A DNA stretch of 34,139 nt, from assembly GCA_036510875.1 (NCBI GenBank), contig DATCDE010000162.1:1-34139 (forward strand), in the 5' to 3' direction. The translations under genes were made by a program, and so were the position numbers. How positions within the stretch are numbered: position 1 is the stretch's first letter; each line of letters opens with the position of its first letter. This DNA is from Actinomycetes bacterium. Lineage in GTDB: Bacteria > Actinomycetota > Actinomycetes > Prado026. The notes beneath the pieces are model-generated. The model saw only the letters and a list, made by a program, of their open reading frames with translations, ran no database searches and was not told where the DNA came from. Shown one piece after another: positions 16,019 to 26,100 of this stretch.

Positions 16019-17494
16019 TCAGTCGACCGGCCAGGTGTGCACCGGCTGGTTGCCGTGCATCTGCTCGACGTACCGCTGGGTCATCCGGCGCAGTGCGTCC
16101 GGCCGGCTGTGTCCGGCGTCCTCCAGTGCGTGCACCACGTCGGTCTGCCACGCGGCGCCGTTCCGCCCGGTGATGCAGCGCCGCTCGATGACCCCGAGCA
16201 GCCGCTCCCGGACCGCGTCGTCCACGCCCCAGTCCTGCAGCCCCTCGTGGGCCAGCGGCAGGATCCAGCGCAGCACCAGCTCGGTGACCGGCACCTCCCC
16301 GTGGCCGGGCCAGTACAGCACTGCGTCGATCCCCTTCTGCGCCGCCGTCAGGAAGTTCTCCTCGGCCGTGGCGAACGACATCTGGCTCCACAGCGGCCGG
16401 TCCATCTGCGCCATCGAGCGGAGCGCGCCGAAGTACAGCGCGCCGTTGGCCAGGGTGTCGACCACGGTGGGTCCGGCCGGCAGTACCCGGTTCTCGACCC
16501 GCAGGTGCGGCCGGCCGCCGACGACGTCGTACACCGGGCGGTTCCAGCGCCACACCGTTCCGTTGTGCAGCCGCAGCTCCTGCAGGTGCGGCGTCCGCCC
16601 GGCCGCCAGCTCGGCGGCCGGGTCCTCGTCGGCCACGATCGGCAGCAGCGCCGGGAAGTACCGGCTGTTCTCCTCGAACAGGTCGAACACGCTGGTGATC
16701 CACCGCTCGCCGAACCAGACGCGCGGGCGGACCCCTTGCGCCTTCAGCTCGGCCGGGCGGGTGTCAGTCGCCTGGGTGAACAGCGCGATGCGGGTCTCCC
16801 GCCACAGCTCCTTGCCGAGGAAGTACGGCGAGTTGGCGCCCATCGCGACCTGGACGGCGGCCAGGCACTGGGCCGCGTTCCATCGACTGGCGAAGTCGTC
16901 CGGGCTGACCTGCAGGTGGAACTGGACGCTGGTGCAGGCCGCCTCGGGCAGGATCGTGTCGGCATAGGTCTCCAGGCCCTCCACGCCGTTGATGTCGATG
17001 TGCAGGTCCTCCCCGCGCGCCATCAGCATCTGCTCGTCGAGCAGGGCGTACCGCGGGTTCTCACTGATGCTCTCGTGGGTGAGGTGCTCGGACATCAGCG
17101 TCGGCAGGATCCCGATCATCACCAGGCCCGCACCCAGCTCACTCGCCTTGGCGTTGGCCCGGTTGAGCTGGCCCCGCAGGTCGGCCTCGAGGTCGACCAC
17201 GGAGTCCCGCTCGAGCATCCGCGGGAGCAGGTTCACCTCGAGGTTGAACCGGGCCAGCTCGGTCTGGAACGACTCGTCGTCGATCGCCCGCAGCACCTCG
17301 GAGTTGAGCATGGCCGGGCTGCCGTTGGCGTCGACCAGGTTGAGCTCGATCTCCATGCCGGTCATCGGCCGCTCGAAGTCGAAGCGGTCCTCCGCCAGCA
17401 TCTGGGCGAACACGTCGAGGCACCGGTGCACCTTCTCCCGGTACCGGACGCGGTCCTCCCGGGTGAAGACGCGGCGGTCGATGTCCTCGCCCAT
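16019..17494 (-). CDS. Glutamate-cysteine ligase family 2 protein (carboxylate-amine ligase)
   Basis: A 491-aa GCS2-type ATP-grasp-like ligase. The N-terminal TGMEIELNLVD acidic metal site, NLEVNLLPR, and the central QFHLQVSPDDFASRWNAAQ and RVENRVLPAGPTVVDTLANG segments are family hallmarks. True gamma-glutamylcysteine synthetases of this group start glutathione synthesis, but most actinobacteria use mycothiol, so the substrate is open; some relatives make other gamma-glutamyl amides. It lies 33 bp from genes on both sides on the same strand (thioesterase, PNPOx-like), so this is probably one operon. Confidence 0.85.
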   Translation of the reverse strand: MGEDIDRRVFTREDRVRYREKVHRCLDVFAQMLAEDRFDFERPMTGMEIELNLVDANGSPAMLNSEVLRAIDDESFQTELARFNLEVNLLPRMLERDSVVDLEADLRGQLNRANAKASELGAGLVMIGILPTLMSEHLTHESISENPRYALLDEQMLMARGEDLHIDINGVEGLETYADTILPEAACTSVQFHLQVSPDDFASRWNAAQCLAAVQVAMGANSPYFLGKELWRETRIALFTQATDTRPAELKAQGVRPRVWFGERWITSVFDLFEENSRYFPALLPIVADEDPAAELAAGRTPHLQELRLHNGTVWRWNRPVYDVVGGRPHLRVENRVLPAGPTVVDTLANGALYFGALRSMAQMDRPLWSQMSFATAEENFLTAAQKGIDAVLYWPGHGEVPVTELVLRWILPLAHEGLQDWGVDDAVRERLLGVIERRCITGRNGAAWQTDVVHALEDAGHSRPDALRRMTQRYVEQMHGNQPVHTWPVD

Positions 17495-17527
17495 GCCCCC
17501 TACCCTCGCGCAGCGCGGAGCGCTACG

Positions 17528-17989
17528 TCACCCGTTTGGGCTCAACGTCCAGCGCACCACCATCTCGCCCACCGGCCCGGCGTCCGGGTCGTCGTCCGTG
17601 CGGATCATCACCGGGACGTCGAACTGGGGACGGCGCCCGTCGCCCAGCTCGGCCAGGATCTCGGCCGCCGAGCGACCCAGGACGGCCTCGGCCGTCGCCC
17701 CTCCCGTGGCCAGGCGCAGATAGCGGATCTCGGAACTGACCACCAGCGGAGTGGCCCGGTCCAGTACGTGCGAGAAGTTGGCGAGCACGAGCGCGCTGGC
17801 CGCCGACTCCCCCAGGGTGAACAGGGCGCCGGCGTGTGGGCCGCCCACCTGGTTGTGGACGCTGGCCTGGTCGGGCAGCCGGACCCGGGCCCGGCTCGTG
17901 CTCACCTGCACGAACTCGAGGTTGAGGGTGCGGACGAACGGCACGGCCTGGTGCAGGCCCTCGGCCACGATGTCGACGTCGACTGTCAT
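17528..17989 (-). CDS. Hotdog-fold thioesterase (DUF4442/YiiD-C type)
   Basis: A 153-aa single hotdog domain. It shows the HNQVGGPHAGALFTLGESAASAL helix with its preceding strand, the active-site region of PaaI/DUF4442-like acyl-CoA thioesterases. Substrate unknown. The ATG lies 6 nt after a TAGCCT -10, so the transcript is probably leaderless. It is first in the minus-strand unit with the GCL-like and PNPOx-like genes. Confidence 0.8.
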   Translation of the reverse strand: MTVDVDIVAEGLHQAVPFVRTLNLEFVQVSTSRARVRLPDQASVHNQVGGPHAGALFTLGESAASALVLANFSHVLDRATPLVVSSEIRYLRLATGGATAEAVLGRSAAEILAELGDGRRPQFDVPVMIRTDDDPDAGPVGEMVVRWTLSPNG

Positions 17990-17995
17990 CCGGAG

Positions 17996-18029
17996 AGGCT
18001 ACCCGCTGGTAACTTGCCCGCAAGGGCAA
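17996..18029 (-). promoter_or_regulatory. Promoter with TTGCCC operator, thioesterase/HAD divergent gap
   Basis: On the minus strand TAGCCT (complement of 17996-18001) is 6 nt from the thioesterase ATG, and TTGCGG 16 bp further upstream can act as -35. TTGCCC-GCAA-GGGCAA at 18014-18029 is a perfect inverted repeat overlapping that -35, and a third half-site GGGCAA follows at 18033-18038. On the plus strand TACCGT (18053-18058) is 6 nt before the HAD GTG start, suggesting a second leaderless transcript. Confidence 0.5.
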
Positions 18030-18064
18030 ACCGGGCAAATGGTGACGACCGCTACCGTGGCGGG

Positions 18065-18559
18065 GTGGTGACGAACCAGCCGCCGGTCGCGGTGGTCGAC
18101 CTGGACGGCGTTCTGGCCGACGTCCGGCACCGGCTGCACCACGTCGAGCGCACGCCGAAGGACTGGGCGGCCTTCTTCGCGGCCGCTGTGGACGACGGGG
18201 TGCTGGCCGAGGGCCGCGCCGTGGTCGAGCGGCTGGTCGCCGAGGGCCACGAGCTGGTCTACGTGACCGGACGGAACGAGGACCTGCGGGCGGACACCGA
18301 GGCCTGGCTGCGGCGGCACGGGCTGCCCGTGGTGCGGCTGCTGATGCGACGCCGCGACGACCGCCGCCCGGCCCGGCTGACCAAGCTGGGCATCCTTCGT
18401 CGGCTCACCGCCGAGGGCCGACAGGTGGCCGTCGTGGTCGACGACGACGCTGCGGTGGTGCGGGCGCTGCGCGCGGCCGGTTACCCGGTGCTGCACGCCG
18501 AGTGGATGTCGGCGCAGCCCTCCCTCTTCGAAGCCCAGGAGCAGGACGGCCGCACCTGA
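18065..18559 (+). CDS. HAD-family phosphatase (polynucleotide kinase 3'-phosphatase-like)
   Basis: A 164-aa HAD hydrolase. Motif I is VVDLDGVLADVRHR, motif II is the Thr in ELVYVTGRNEDLRADTEAWLRRHGLP, and the motif IV acidic pair is in VVVDDDAAVVRALRAAGYPV. The small cap and the TGRN context resemble the phosphatase half of T4-type polynucleotide kinases and other small actinobacterial HADs. Start at the first of two consecutive GTG codons. The gene converges on gcvP with only 17 bp between stops. Confidence 0.78.
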   Translation: MVTNQPPVAVVDLDGVLADVRHRLHHVERTPKDWAAFFAAAVDDGVLAEGRAVVERLVAEGHELVYVTGRNEDLRADTEAWLRRHGLPVVRLLMRRRDDRRPARLTKLGILRRLTAEGRQVAVVVDDDAAVVRALRAAGYPVLHAEWMSAQPSLFEAQEQDGRT

Positions 18560-18576
18560 CGGCACGCCCTATCTGG

Positions 18577-21486
<2,910 letters not shown>

Positions 21487-21557
21487 GAGAAGCCCTCCGT
21501 GGTCGGGTTCCACGGACGCCGGGAGACGCCCGTGTGGGCTCCCCCTCTGTCACCGTC

Positions 21558-21572
21558 GTCCCCCGCGGGGAC
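21558..21572 (-). promoter_or_regulatory. Hairpin in the riboswitch expression platform
   Basis: GTCCCC-CGC-GGGGAC is a perfect 6-bp stem with a three-base loop, located between the glycine aptamer and the gcvP start. It is the best candidate for the switching element (terminator or sequestering stem), although no U-run follows. Confidence 0.45.
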
Positions 21573-21576
21573 AGCG

Positions 21577-21690
21577 ATTCCAGAGTCGCCTGCCCGCGCG
21601 GTCCGTTGGCCTGAGAGGTTCCGGGGAGGTTGCCCCTTCGGCGCCGCGGCCGGGCCATGGGGGGCTCGGTGCGCGGACTCTCCCGTGCGG
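21577..21690 (-). promoter_or_regulatory. Glycine riboswitch (single aptamer)
   Basis: On the minus strand the conserved glycine aptamer core GCCGAAGGGGCAA (complement of 21630-21642) is followed by CCTCTCAGGCC (complement of 21608-21618) and closed by GACTCTGGA near 21577-21586. The closing strand pairs with the 5' segment GGGAGAGTCC near 21675-21690. Only one aptamer is present; I looked for a second core in the following 90 nt and found none. It controls gcvP, whose product consumes glycine, so it is expected to be an ON switch. Confidence 0.92.
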
Positions 21691-21708
21691 GTTGGTCGGC
21701 TGCGGCTC

Positions 21709-21714
21709 AGTCTA
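21709..21714 (-). promoter_or_regulatory. -10 element of gcvP
   Basis: TAGACT (complement of 21709-21714) lies about 20 nt upstream of the 5' end of the riboswitch, giving a separate gcvP transcript with the aptamer at its very start. No good -35 is visible at 17 bp. Confidence 0.45.
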
Positions 21715-21797
21715 GGGCCGCTGCCGCGTCACCGGCGTCGGTTGACATGCGTACCGCAACGCACAGAGCGGGACCCTGCGGCAGAAGGGTGCTGGAC

Positions 21798-22391
21798 TCA
21801 GCCGACGCTGCGGCGTCGCCGGGCAGCCAGCTCGTCGGCTGGGTGCTCGCCCGTCTCGGTCGGTTCGGCGCCCGCCCGCTCGCCGTGGAGGGTGACCAGC
21901 TCGCCCTCGATCTCGCGCCAGACCCGGCCCACGGCGATGCCGAACACGCCCTGACCACCCTGGACGAGGTCGATGACCTCGTCCGCCGAGGTGCACTCGT
22001 AGACGCTGGCGCCGTCGCTCATCAAGGTGATCTGGGCCAGCTCGTCGACGCCGCGGTCCCGCAGGGCCTGCACCGCGGTGCGGATCTGCTGCAGCGAGAC
22101 GCCGGTGTCCAGCAGCCGCTTGACGATCTTGAGGACCAGGATGTCCCGGAACCCGTAGAGCCGCTGGGTGCCCGACCCGGACGCTGGCCGGACGCTCGGA
22201 TCGACCAGCCCGGTGCGGGCCCAGTAGTCCAGCTGCCGGTAGGTGATCCCGGCCGCCGCGCAGGCCACCGGGCCGCGATAGCCGATGTCCTCGGGCAGCT
22301 CGGGGGTGTCATCGCCGAAGAGCAGACCCTGACGGGGCGCGCGGAGCGGGGCGTCCTGGTGCTCGCCCACGTGGGTGTCGCTGCCGGTCAC
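21798..22391 (-). CDS. MerR-family regulator, Rv1830 (ResR/McdR) type
   Basis: A 197-aa regulator with one N-terminal MerR winged helix (about residues 35-105, including ITYRQLDYWARTGLVDPS and RLYGFRDILVLKIVKRLLDTGVS). A C-terminal domain of about 80 residues lacks metal-binding cysteines. Position between the bifunctional nuclease gene and gcvP equates it with mycobacterial Rv1830, a regulator linked to cell division and antibiotic resilience. The GTG at 22391 has GGAGG 7 nt upstream; an earlier start would add an unlikely Gly/Arg-rich extension. It has its own promoter with flanking operator-like repeats. Confidence 0.9.
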   Translation of the reverse strand: MTGSDTHVGEHQDAPLRAPRQGLLFGDDTPELPEDIGYRGPVACAAAGITYRQLDYWARTGLVDPSVRPASGSGTQRLYGFRDILVLKIVKRLLDTGVSLQQIRTAVQALRDRGVDELAQITLMSDGASVYECTSADEVIDLVQGGQGVFGIAVGRVWREIEGELVTLHGERAGAEPTETGEHPADELAARRRRSVG

Positions 22392-22489
22392 GCCGGCCTC
22401 CCCTCCTGCTGCGTCTGTGCCTCGGCCGCCTCGGCCTGGCGAACCACACACATGGAGTTACGCGCGCGGGGTTCGTCTCAACGGCTCGA

Positions 22490-22518
22490 ACGCTAGGCCG
22501 CGGGAACCCCCGCGTCAA
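22490..22518 (-). promoter_or_regulatory. Promoter of the Rv1830-type MerR gene
   Basis: On the minus strand TTGACG (complement of 22513-22518) and TAGCGT (complement of 22490-22495) are 17 bp apart, close to the vegetative actinobacterial consensus. A dyad CGCGGG-AACC-CCCGCG (22499-22514) fills the spacer, the position where MerR proteins typically bind. TCTCAAC lies just downstream of the -10 (22476-22482). Confidence 0.7.
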
Positions 22519-22550
22519 CGAGCCACGGGCCGACACGCCGAGACCGAACT

Positions 22551-22567
22551 CTCAACCAGTGGTTGAG
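22551..22567. promoter_or_regulatory. Operator-like palindrome CTCAACCA-G-TGGTTGAG
   Basis: A perfect 8-bp inverted repeat with a one-base centre, 33 bp upstream of the -35 of the Rv1830-type MerR promoter. A further half-site TTGAGG occurs at 22591-22596. The same CTCAAC word appears upstream of garA at 24538-24549 at a very similar distance, suggesting one regulator binds both. Confidence 0.55.
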
Positions 22568-22597
22568 GGTGAGGGAACCTCGAGCCGAAGTTGAGGC

Positions 22598-23116
22598 TTA
22601 GGGCTGCGGCTCGTCCTCGGGGCCAGCCTCCGTACCGCCTTCAGCGCCACCCTCGCCGACGAAGTCCTCCGGGGAGACCTGGTCGAGGAACTCGCGGAAC
22701 CGCTCGACCTCGTCCTCCTGCTCGTCCGGGATCGCGATCCCCGCCTCGGCGAGGACCTCCTCCGCCCCGAAGATCGGGGTGCCGGTCCGCAGCGCCAGCG
22801 CGATCGCGTCGGACGGCCGGGCGCTGACCTCGACCCCGCCGGCGAAGATCAGCTCAGCGTAGAAGACGCCGTCCCGCAGCTCGGTGATCCGAATCTGGGT
22901 GAGCTCGGCCCCGAGCGCCTGCAGCACGTCCTTGAGCAGGTCATGGGTGAGCGGGCGGACCGGCACCACCCCCTGTTGCGCGAACGCGATCGCGGTGGCC
23001 TCGGCGGCCCCGATCCAGATCGGCAGGTACCGCTCGCCCGCACTCTCACGCAGCAGCACGATCGGCTGCTGCGAAGGCATCTCTACCCGGACGCCGACTA
23101 CGTCGAGCTGCTGCAC
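22598..23116 (-). CDS. Bifunctional nuclease-domain protein (DUF151)
   Basis: A 172-aa protein with the BFN domain in its first 135 residues (VVGVRVEMPSQQPIVLLRE, IWIGAAEATAIAFAQQG, SARPSDAIALALRTGTPIF) and an acidic Glu/Gly-rich tail. Plant and thermophile members have DNase/RNase activity; the mycobacterial counterpart is Rv1829. It begins with GTG and lies 58 bp after the FtsR-like gene on the same strand. The role in this conserved cluster is not known. Confidence 0.92.
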   Translation of the reverse strand: MQQLDVVGVRVEMPSQQPIVLLRESAGERYLPIWIGAAEATAIAFAQQGVVPVRPLTHDLLKDVLQALGAELTQIRITELRDGVFYAELIFAGGVEVSARPSDAIALALRTGTPIFGAEEVLAEAGIAIPDEQEDEVERFREFLDQVSPEDFVGEGGAEGGTEAGPEDEPQP

Positions 23117-23174
23117 GTTGGCCAGCCTACCCGGCCGCGCACGCCGTGCCAGGGCGAAGCCGAAGGCCCGTCGG

Positions 23175-23915
23175 CTACCGGTGACCGGCTGCGGACAGTC
23201 CGGACTTCACCAGCGCCGCGTGCAGCCGCACCGACAGCGCGGCCAGCTCGCGGACGACCTCCTCGGCGCGGGCCCGAGCGTCCGGGTTCCGCTGGTTCGC
23301 CAGCGGGGCGACCACCTGTTCCACCAGCCCGACCTCGCGGTCGGCCGCGGCCTTCACCGCACGCAGGTGCCGGGCCTGCAGCCCGTAGGCCCCCAGCTCG
23401 GCCACCGTCCTGGCGACGGTGAGCGCGTCCCCGTCGTAGTGCGAGGAGCCGGGCCGGGTGGCGACCAGGCCGTACCCCTCGAGCTCCTTGAGCAGAGACT
23501 CGTCGATGTCCGCGGCCTCGAGCAGCTCGGCGCGCGACAGCCGCAGCTCGGAGATGTCGGGCGCGAACGCGGCGGCCGTGGGCAGCCCACCGGAGGTCAC
23601 CACCGCCATGGGTACCCGGGGGGAACCACCGGGCGTGTCCGGCGGCTGCAGGCCCCGGTCCATCGCGTCCAGGTGCTCCTTGATCACCTTGAGCGGCAGG
23701 TACCGGTCGCGCTGCGCACTGAGCACGTAGCGCAGCCGCTGCACGTCGGCGGCGCCGAACTTGCGGTAGCCGGACGGCGTCCGGGACGGCTCGACCAGTC
23801 CCTCGGCCTCCAGGAACCGGATCTTGGAGATGGTGACGTCCGGGAACTCCGGACGGAGCCGGGCCAGCACCTCACCGATGCTCAGCGCGCCCGACGGAAC
23901 GGCGGCCGTGCTCAC
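23175..23915 (-). CDS. ftsR: MerR-family cell-division regulator, FtsR/Rv1828 type
   Basis: A 246-aa regulator with an N-terminal MerR winged helix (about residues 10-85, TISKIRFLEAEGLVEPSRTPSGYRKF, then DVQRLRYVLSAQRDRYLPL). A helical C-terminal part contains a second helix-turn-helix-like segment (LSRAELLEAADIDESLLKELEGYGLV). The corynebacterial and mycobacterial orthologues control ftsZ. The GTG start overlaps the garA stop (GTGA), so it is translationally coupled to garA. Confidence 0.9.
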   Translation of the reverse strand: MSTAAVPSGALSIGEVLARLRPEFPDVTISKIRFLEAEGLVEPSRTPSGYRKFGAADVQRLRYVLSAQRDRYLPLKVIKEHLDAMDRGLQPPDTPGGSPRVPMAVVTSGGLPTAAAFAPDISELRLSRAELLEAADIDESLLKELEGYGLVATRPGSSHYDGDALTVARTVAELGAYGLQARHLRAVKAAADREVGLVEQVVAPLANQRNPDARARAEEVVRELAALSVRLHAALVKSGLSAAGHR

Positions 23916-24409
23916 CCGTCGCCACCGGGAGCCTGGGCGGGCTCCGCGCCCACCGGGGTCGGCCCCGCGAAGTAGACCAGCCGGAACTTGCCGACCTGGA
24001 CCTCGTCACCGGTGTGCAGCAGCACGTCGTCGATCCGGTGACGGTTGACGTAGGTGCCGTTGAGGCTGCCGACGTCCTTCACCCGGTAGCCCTCCGGGAC
24101 CCGGACGAACTGGGCGTGCCGGCGCGAGACCGTGACGTCGTCCAGGAAGATGTCGCTGTCCGGGTGCCGACCGCCCGTGATGACGTCGGCCTCGAGGACG
24201 AACCGGCTGCCCGCGTTGGGGCCGCGCTGCACGACGAGCAGCGCCGTGCCGGGCGCGAGCGGCTCCTCGGTGGGGACGACCGACGCCTCGGCTGGCGCCC
24301 CCTCCTCCGGCTCGGCCAGCCCCGGCAGCGACAGCGTCGAGGTGACGTCGGTCTCGGGGTGGGCGGCCGGCTCGCGGTCTGCGCCGCTCGTACCGCTGTC
24401 GCTGGTCAT
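23912..24409 (-). CDS. garA: FHA-domain signalling protein GarA (OdhI-like)
   Basis: A 165-aa protein with a low-complexity N-terminal arm and an FHA domain (about residues 60-150) showing the phosphothreonine-binding core SDIFLDDVTVSRRHAQF and DVGSLNGTYVNRHRID. GarA/OdhI controls 2-oxoglutarate dehydrogenase and glutamate metabolism when its N-terminal ETTS threonines are not phosphorylated. Here the equivalent is PETDVTSTLSL, so the kinase site is altered but still Thr-rich. The ATG has AGGAGG 5 nt upstream and a strong promoter. It opens the garA-ftsR-bfn unit. Confidence 0.93.
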   Translation of the reverse strand: MTSDSGTSGADREPAAHPETDVTSTLSLPGLAEPEEGAPAEASVVPTEEPLAPGTALLVVQRGPNAGSRFVLEADVITGGRHPDSDIFLDDVTVSRRHAQFVRVPEGYRVKDVGSLNGTYVNRHRIDDVLLHTGDEVQVGKFRLVYFAGPTPVGAEPAQAPGGDG

Positions 24410-24470
24410 GGAAGCCTCCTGGACATCGACCCACCGGACCCTCGATCACAGGTCGACGGTGCGTGCTCCG

Positions 24471-24500
24471 ACCCTAGGCGTGGCCGCCGGACAGGGTCAA
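24471..24500 (-). promoter_or_regulatory. Promoter of garA
   Basis: On the minus strand TTGACC (complement of 24495-24500) and TAGGGT (complement of 24471-24476) are 18 bp apart. The leader to the garA ATG is about 55 nt. This promoter makes the regulator genes partly independent of the upstream pgsA-gcvH unit. Confidence 0.7.
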
Positions 24501-24537
24501 CCGAGTCGGCCAGATCCGCGGCGGCGGCCAAGCCCGT

Positions 24538-24549
24538 CTCAACCTCAAC
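24538..24549. promoter_or_regulatory. Tandem CTCAAC operator-like repeat upstream of garA
   Basis: CTCAACCTCAAC is two direct copies of the CTCAAC word, starting 37 bp upstream of the garA -35. The word matches half of the palindrome at 22551-22567, which lies 33 bp upstream of the second MerR promoter. The site falls in the 171-bp gap between gcvH and garA. Confidence 0.5.
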
Positions 24550-24580
24550 TGAACATCGACTACGCCGAGACCGAACCGGA

Positions 24581-24970
24581 TCAGCCGGCGATGAGGGCGG
24601 CGTAGCTGCCGGCGTCCATGCCCAACCCGGACACGTCCGCGTCGCTCGGCTGCACCTCGACCATCCAGCCCTCGCCATACGGGTCGCTGTTGAGCAGCTC
24701 CGGGGAGCTGCTCAACGCCTCGTTGCGGGCCACCACCACGCCGGAAACCGGCGCGTAGACATCGCTCACGCTCTTGGTGGACTCGACCTCGCCACAGGGC
24801 TGGCCGAGCGTGATCTCGGCGCCCACCTCGGGCAGCGAGACGTAGACGATGTCGCCCAGCGCTTCCTGCGCGTAGTCGGTGATCCCGAACCGGACTGCGC
24901 TCCCGTCCCCCGGTGCGCGCAACCACTCGTGCTCGGCGGTGTACCGCAGGTCGTCGGGGGTCTGGCTCAC
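24581..24970 (-). CDS. gcvH: Glycine cleavage system H protein
   Basis: A 129-aa lipoyl carrier protein shuttling the aminomethyl group between P and T proteins. The lipoylation site is K66 in EVESTKSVSDVYAPVSG. The N-terminal RYTAEHEWLR and the GITDYAQEALGDIVYVSLPEVG hairpin are typical. The GTG at 24970 has AGAGGA 8 nt upstream. It lies 43 bp after the second DUF881 gene and is separated from its partner gcvP by four regulator or nuclease genes, the arrangement seen in mycobacteria. Confidence 0.97.
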   Translation of the reverse strand: MSQTPDDLRYTAEHEWLRAPGDGSAVRFGITDYAQEALGDIVYVSLPEVGAEITLGQPCGEVESTKSVSDVYAPVSGVVVARNEALSSSPELLNSDPYGEGWMVEVQPSDADVSGLGMDAGSYAALIAG

Positions 24971-25013
24971 GGGATCATCCTCTCGAACGGGCGAAGGACT
25001 GCGCTCACTGGGC

Positions 25014-25763
25014 TCACCGGCTCGGTGCCGGGCGAGCGTACTGAGGCGATTCTGGCACTCGCAAGGCGGTTACCTGCACCTGGACCTGCTCGGTCACCTG
25101 GATGTCGGCGCCGACGTTGCGCAGCGACTCGACCACGCCACCCGGGATCCGCAGGGCGCCGGACATCGTGCGCGGGTCGCCGATGGCGACCATGCGGTAC
25201 GGCGAGGTGAGCGTCGTGCCATCGACGGTGATCCCGCCGTTGGAGCCGTCCAGCAGCCAGGTCTGCGCCACCACGCGCACGTTGCCGATCTGGAGTGCCT
25301 CGGCCCCGGCGTCCCGCAGCTCCTGGACGGCGTCCAGCAGGGTGGCAGCGTCCACCTTGCCGGTCGGGTCGGTGATCGTGATTTCGATCCCGGGGCCCTT
25401 CGCGGCGATTGTGCCGGCGAGGATCCCCAGGGTGGCAGCCCGGCTGCGGGCGTCGGCCAGCGCCGTCGAGCTCTGCCCGGTGCCCGACTTCAGCGCCTCG
25501 CGCGTCGCCTCGAGGTCAGCGCGCTCGGCTGCGAGCCGGTCGTTGCGGTTGGTGAGGCTGTCCAGGATGCGGACCAGGTCGGACTCCCTGGCCGTGGTCA
25601 ACCCGTCGGACTGGGCGGTGCTGCGCACCTGCAGCGCGAGACCGAGGCCGAGCAGCGCGAAGAGCAGGCCGATGACGATCTGGCTGCGGCTGGCCCGGGG
25701 TCTCAGCGCCGCGCGCAGCCGGGCCCGGCTGACCGCCGGGTCGTTGGTGGGGGTCGCGCTCAC
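25014..25763 (-). CDS. DUF881 family membrane-anchored protein (second copy)
   Basis: A 249-aa protein. A cytosolic basic N terminus (about 1-27) is followed by one membrane helix (SQIVIGLLFALLGLGLAL), a predicted coiled coil (about 55-95) and the DUF881 domain with GPGIEITITDPTGKVDAATLLDAVQELRDAGAEAL. The bulk should lie outside the membrane. It begins 5 bp after the small basic protein gene and is a divergent paralogue of the DUF881 protein at 26097-26957. Function unknown; the conserved pairing around sbp suggests an envelope complex. Confidence 0.9.
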   Translation of the reverse strand: MSATPTNDPAVSRARLRAALRPRASRSQIVIGLLFALLGLGLALQVRSTAQSDGLTTARESDLVRILDSLTNRNDRLAAERADLEATREALKSGTGQSSTALADARSRAATLGILAGTIAAKGPGIEITITDPTGKVDAATLLDAVQELRDAGAEALQIGNVRVVAQTWLLDGSNGGITVDGTTLTSPYRMVAIGDPRTMSGALRIPGGVVESLRNVGADIQVTEQVQVQVTALRVPESPQYARPAPSR

Positions 25764-25767
25764 GACG

Positions 25768-26100
25768 TCAGGCGCCCAACAGGTGCCGGCGAATCGCCGC
25801 CGCGTTGGAGAAGATCCGCACCGCCAGCACCACGACGACGCCGGTGGACAGCTGCGCGCCCACGCCGAGCTGGTCGCCGAGGAAGACGATCAGGGCCGCC
25901 ACCGAGACGTTGGCCAGGAACGAGATGACGAAGACCCGGTCGTCGAACAGGCCCTCCACCGCGGCCCGTACCGCACCGAACACGGCGTCCAGCGCGGCGA
26001 CGATGGCGATCGGCAGGTAGGGCTGGGCCCACAGCGGCACCGCCGGCTGCAGTACCAGGCCCAGCACGATGCCGAGGATCAGCCCGAGTACCGCGATCAT
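25768..26100 (-). CDS. sbp: Small basic protein (DUF1290)
   Basis: A 110-aa membrane protein with three hydrophobic segments (about 2-20, 28-45, 57-98) and the family motif LPIAIVAALDAVFGAVRAAVEG. It corresponds to the small basic protein near the Bacillus division genes and to mycobacterial Rv1824. The ATG overlaps the stop of the first DUF881 gene by 4 bp. DUF881-sbp-DUF881 is one translationally coupled unit; function unknown, probably a membrane complex. Confidence 0.92.
   Translation of the reverse strand: MIAVLGLILGIVLGLVLQPAVPLWAQPYLPIAIVAALDAVFGAVRAAVEGLFDDRVFVISFLANVSVAALIVFLGDQLGVGAQLSTGVVVVLAVRIFSNAAAIRRHLLGA

Noticed and set aside
22499-22514. CGCGGG/CCCGCG as a transcription terminator of the bfn gene
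   Set aside because: It lies exactly between a good -35 and -10, so an operator role is more economical; a terminator there is not excluded.
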